DNA of 64,000 nucleotides from Icerya purchasi. Taxonomy: Eukaryota > Arthropoda > Insecta > Hemiptera > Monophlebidae. How positions within the stretch are numbered: position 1 is the stretch's first letter; the number at the start of each line of letters is the position of its first letter. The position numbers were made by a program, and so were the translations under genes. Under the pieces are notes generated by a model. It searched no databases. It saw nothing but the letters and a program-made list of their open reading frames with translations, and was not told the origin of the DNA. Location of the stretch: NCBI GenBank assembly GCA_039619475.1, contig CM077115.1, positions 221,015,291 through 221,079,290 of the forward strand, given 5' to 3'. Shown here piece by piece: positions 49,906 to 55,285 of this stretch.

Positions 49906-52900
49906 GTAATAATAATAATAATAATAAAAATAATAATAAAAATAATAAAAACAACAGTAACAACACTACCACGATCAACAAATTATAGAGAATTTAATAG
50001 AAACTGATTATAAAAATAAAGTGACAGAAGCCTGCAATTACACCGAAAAGGAAAATGATGGATAGTCGGCAATAAATTATGGAGCAACAGGATATTAAAT
50101 GAGGAAGAGTAGTTTTAGAGCGTCTGTTTCATATAGTCGTTACAAGCACAAGCACGAAATATGAGGACACAAATACCCATTAAGTGAGATTTTATTTAAA
50201 AAAGAAGAATATATGTATACACGTGTTCTTAAAATATATTTTTTGAATTACGTAATTATCATATTGAGCAGTAATCGACTTCTTGAGAAACTTTCAGATA
50301 GTAAATAATTTGTGCAATTATACACGTACTTATTGAAAACGTTACATTTTATAATTTGCACGTTACTGAAAATATCTTTTTAAGCCCTTTTTTTTTCTTC
50401 CTTTTAAATCGTTTTCTTTGTTTATGGGAAAATAATGTACCGAAAATGATTTTCAATCGCGAATAATGGAATAACATCGCGCGACAATCGTTTACTTTCC
50501 TATTCAATTAAATCGTTTAGATTAATTATTTTTGAAGCGCTACCTACATCAGTTTTACTGAAATAGTCGATTTAACGTAGTTCGTCTTCATTTCTGTAGA
50601 GAGCGATGCTATGCAATTTCAATAGAAAGAACTTTTAATTGACTAATGTTAAATTTATTTTGATCATTTTGTGGATAAACTGTTCAACTTACGTTTGGAA
50701 TTTAGTAAAATATTTATATTTTCCATAATAAGTTATTGTACATTTATCAACTCAACTACAGTCGAGTTGATAAATCAGCGTTGGCAGAACATCGAGCGAG
50801 TACTGGTCACATGATTGATTTTGATAAAAGTAGTATTTTGGCTAGGGAAGGTCACTTCGGTAAGAGGCTTGTGAAGGAAGCTATCGAGCTTGAGAAACGG
50901 TCTAATTTTAATAGGGAGGACGGTTTGCATATTCCGGCGACGTAGAAATCTGTGTGATTCATTTGACGAAGCTACGATGACATTGTGCTTTTTGCTTTTC
51001 CTTTCTTTCTCTTCCTTTCGGATTTTCGTTGTTTTGCATCCATCTTTTTTTTTTTTCTTCTTTTTTGGTGATTTTTCTTATAAGTTTTCTGGTGAATTTT
51101 CAGGTTTCTTGGATTTATTTCTTCGTTCTTTTGCCTTGCTGTTTTCTCTTCATTCCTTGGATCTCTGTTGCTTTGCCTTTTTTGTGCTTTGTTTTATATT
51201 TTTTTGCAGATGAATTTCTGGTGAACTTCCGGTGCAGTAGTGAACCTATCTTCTGATGCATTCTGGTGCACTTCCCAGTTCATGTTCTACTCAATTTCCA
51301 GGTAAATTTCAGGTAGATTATCAGGTATTATTTTGGCAATTTTTCATGTTGTTTTCGTTTTTTATTTTTGTCCTCTTAGGGGGAATTATGTTTTCAGCGG
51401 TGTTTATTTGTTATTTCAGGAGATTTTGTTTTTCTAATTTATTATGTTAGTCTTATTTTTAAATTCATTGTTTTCCTCTTTTTTACTCATTATGCGTTTA
51501 TATTTTTCTTTTTTATTTTTCTTTCGGAATTTTCGTTTTTTTTTTTTCGTTGTTCATTTGTATTCGTTTTGGAATTTTCAGCTTCTATTATTTTTTTGTG
51601 TTTTTCTAATTTTTGTATATTACTCTTATTTTAAGGTCCGTTGTTGTTTTTTATTTTTTTTTATTTTGTTTCGGCGATTACCGATATTTTTTCGTTGATT
51701 TTCTTTTATCCATTAGGTTTTTTTCCTGTGTACTCTTTTTTTTTTTGTTGTTTTGTTTAGGTATTTTTTAGGCTCGGGTTTTCCGTGTTATAGGTCTCGT
51801 TGTTTTACTTTTGTCACTCTAGTCGACCGAAGTTTGCGTTCTGGTGCTTTAGTTCGATTCTGATGATGGTCAGTATAAGCTGACGGAAACGTTAAGCGTT
51901 GTATTTTTGGAAGCAAATATATTACATTTTCTAAACGCAGTTGTCTACAAATTATTTATAATAATAATCTATGTTTCATTTAGTGCATAATAATTGATGA
52001 TGTTATTTGCGTTAATGGCAAAAAAAATAATAAGGAATGATAACACGATGAAAAAGATTTTTTACCTCTACTTTTTTCTATGTAGCGCACTCATTGCGGT
52101 CAATGTTGAGATCTTAATAATTCGAATAACTTGATAAATACGAATAGTGGGAGGCGTTGCAAAAAATGTAATGATTTCAAATTTATTTAATGAATAAAAG
52201 CGGGTGCCACTCTTTCGACCACGCACGCGTAGGTCAGTTGAGGAGAGTGCGCTACATCAGCTTATACTAGTTATCCTTATTTATGTAAGTACAGCGCTAA
52301 TTACTTAACTCCACTGGGATTATCAATTGATACCTCTGCCTCCACCACGCGCCTAGGTCAGGTGAGGAGAGTCTGCTTATACTGTTCAATAGTTCTGATA
52401 TATACACCATCGTTAGTTATGATTTAGTGCATCTCGACACCGTGTGATTTCCTGGAAGATATTGGTGATACATGTTAGTCACGTTGATGTTATCACTAGT
52501 TAACAGCTTGTTGAACAATTTTCTATACTGCATAGATATTCTTGAACATGTCGAATATGAAGATTGTTGTGTAGCGTGCTGTTTGAAACGAAGTAAGGAG
52601 CGTCAACTATTCTACCGAGGATCTTAGACTGCAACTGTTGGATTTTTATTACTTCTGGCTGACGACCCGTAAACTTCTATACCGTACTTCCCCATATAGG
52701 AACTATAACCGTTAGGTATAGGAGATGTTTGCAGGAAAGCCTTACATCGGATCGTGTTCTAATAATATTTTTTGATATAGTCATTCTTATAAAAGGATAT
52801 TTTTCCTCACGAGTGTTATATGAGGCGCCGGTCCACGATCAATCCTAACTACTTAATGCTTTAAACTTGAGGTAAAAGATGGTCATTTAACTTGACAGGT

Positions 52901-55252
52901 GGACAGGTGTTCTTATTTAACATGTAAGTTATTTATTGGCTTATTTAAAAAATATTTTCTGATATTTTAAAAAGTTATTTCCAATTTGAATAGTTTTATA
53001 AATAGCTGTACAAAAATACTTGTAAACAATTCAATATAATATGCGGATGCTCTTACGTTGTTGCTTGTGTTTCAACGACCATGTCTATCACATCGCCAGT
53101 TCGGTCCATTATATGTGAAACTTCATCGAAAGAGAGATTCATCAAAGGTATTCCGCACAATTCTATTATCTGTAAGCGAAATGAACGTATAAACAGAAAC
53201 ATGATCGTGACGACGCAAAATTATCGTTTAGACATATCTCATGTTTAACAGCTAAAGAAGAGTTTCTGAAAAATTTCACATCTTGGAGTTTCTATTTCGT
53301 ACTTCAAATTTGACACATTTCTACGACCCGACTACTGGTTGAACAACTAGCTGGTTTTGCCTGAAAACGGTTATTAATACACTTTCACTGTCTTATGAAT
53401 TCGTTGGCCTTTTTTTTTTTTTTTTTTATTTTACCGCTCTGGGAAAGTAAAGGTGCCCGAGAAAAAGGAACTGATTCTCCTACTCTTATTAATGCTGTAG
53501 GACTACTCGGTTCATTATGAAAAGCTTAATTCTACAATCCCCGACGCGTTGCTAAGGGTATGGGACTTATACTTCACTTTACAGCGTCAGTCAGAGATGA
53601 TTACCATCGGTACTACTAACGAACTAAATAAAAAACAAGGATAATAGTACTTAGTGTGAAATTAATATTAAATATTATGTCCCAGCAGTGTCAACTGACA
53701 TTATATAATTAACTTTACTTCTTAATATTTAAAATGGTTACAGAAGGTAAAATTGAAAAAAAAAAAAAAAGTTCAAACATTAACTACACTTCCTGGAAAG
53801 GCGATAAAATTTAAGATCATGATATAAATCTTATTTGATTTAAGTACATTATAAAATAATCAGAGCAGCATGAAAATACATAAATGTTCCCATTTGAAAA
53901 ACAGGAATGACTTGCAGCCTTGTATTGCGTTTTTATATTCAGAGATGAACCGTCGGGTACGATAAGAATTTTATGCTCGAGAAATTAATAGCTGGATATA
54001 GCGTCAATTTAGCTTAGCTCATAACGAAAATAAAACACTTCTTAAAGTTGTGTCAGGAATTTTGTGAAAAACGGTTCTTAATCAGATAGTTTTGATTTTA
54101 CCAGAGAATACTAAACATTTTGATACAAACATTTATGAAAGATAACATTTTTGAAGTAGTATATAGAATTCCATCATACAATTGTATATGCTGAAAAAAT
54201 AAATAAAAAAATAATGAAGGCAAAAAAAACACTTATGTAGCCTACAATCGATAGTTTCGTACAAATTACTTAGCATACTTTATCTGGACCTCAAAAGCTT
54301 TTAATTACAACATCAGTTTAGAAATTGAAAAGCGTTTCTTGTAATCTTAAAAATAAAACATTTACCGTGATCTCTATACTTTTTCCTGCGCTACATCTTT
54401 TTATAAATGTGTGTATATCTACGCAATAAACTGTGCTTGACGATGGTTTGGATACGTGCCTAGTATTTAGCACTCAGTGGAATAATTGTGACTAAACCCG
54501 AAGTCGAATTTAAAAAAATTAAAAACGGAAAAAAGAAGAAAGGCAGAAATTCGGTTCAGATACTTTCCAGCAATAATGTAGATAAGGTAGCAAGGGATTC
54601 GTAGCTGATGCGATTCCACACTTACACTGTTGAATTAAGACGTGAACAAAGAGTTCCAGTTTTGGCTCGAGTCCATATTCATTTTCCCGATTTCTTTAGC
54701 GTACGGTCGTTACGTGGTTTTTGTACATGGATGTTCGGGCCCTGTCGCTAATTTAATTTGTAATTTTCATACACCAAGTTCTACATCGGACACACACGTA
54801 GATTGATCGTTACGCTTTTGTCCTAAGCATCGAATCGAGTGGCATTAGTGCACCTGAGATCATGAGATTTTTTTCGTAGACTAATTAATCTCATAACAGC
54901 TTTCCGATCGTCTCTATCTCATAGTGCTGCCCGTACTTTATCCCGATTAAATTATTTATAAATTTAATCATGGCATCGAATTTATTTAAAAATTTAAAAA
55001 ACGTTTTATCATTCATTTTAACTAACGCGATTCGACAAAATGTTCAACACGAGCAACTTTCAAATGTTCGATTGGTGGTTCTCACTTTTATAACGAATTC
55101 AAAATCGCCAGACGATCTGTGAAATTGTTGTACGCGCCACCGAGTATGAAAAAATTAAATATTTACATAATTTGCTTCGTCTTTCACACACGTTTCCGAT
55201 TTTATTTTTAAAATCTGAAAATGATATAACAAGTGCAGTCTACATTCAAATA

Positions 55253-55285
<33 letters not shown>

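Larger units (their letters stand above)
50720..51960 (+). mobile_element. Penelope-like element, 3' end
   Basis: A GIY-YIG-endonuclease C-terminal fragment (50775-50945) is followed by a very T-rich 3' region and, near the end, a conserved CTGATGA...GGAAAC segment (51860-51900). Penelope-like retroelements combine an RT with a C-terminal GIY-YIG nuclease and carry hammerhead motifs in their terminal repeats. The RT is absent, and the left side is truncated near the hairpin at 50743-50774. The right boundary is approximate. Confidence 0.7.
46769..53056 (-). other. Intron between exons 2 and 3
   Basis: An intron of about 6.3 kb packed with elements: a foldback repeat interrupted by a Jockey-like LINE (47604-49477), a gag-like fragment (49618-50065), a Penelope-like 3' end (50720-51960) and a second Jockey-like fragment (52420-52780). 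Nothing was recognised at 46769-47600. Confidence 0.7.

Noticed and set aside
49628..49981. 117-codon minus-strand frame rich in leucine
   Set aside because: It is the complement of the AAT repeat that encodes the Asn tract.
50890..51698. Overlapping Phe/Leu-rich plus-strand frames
   Set aside because: They lie in the T-rich 3' region of the Penelope-like element, and the Phe/Leu content reflects base composition.
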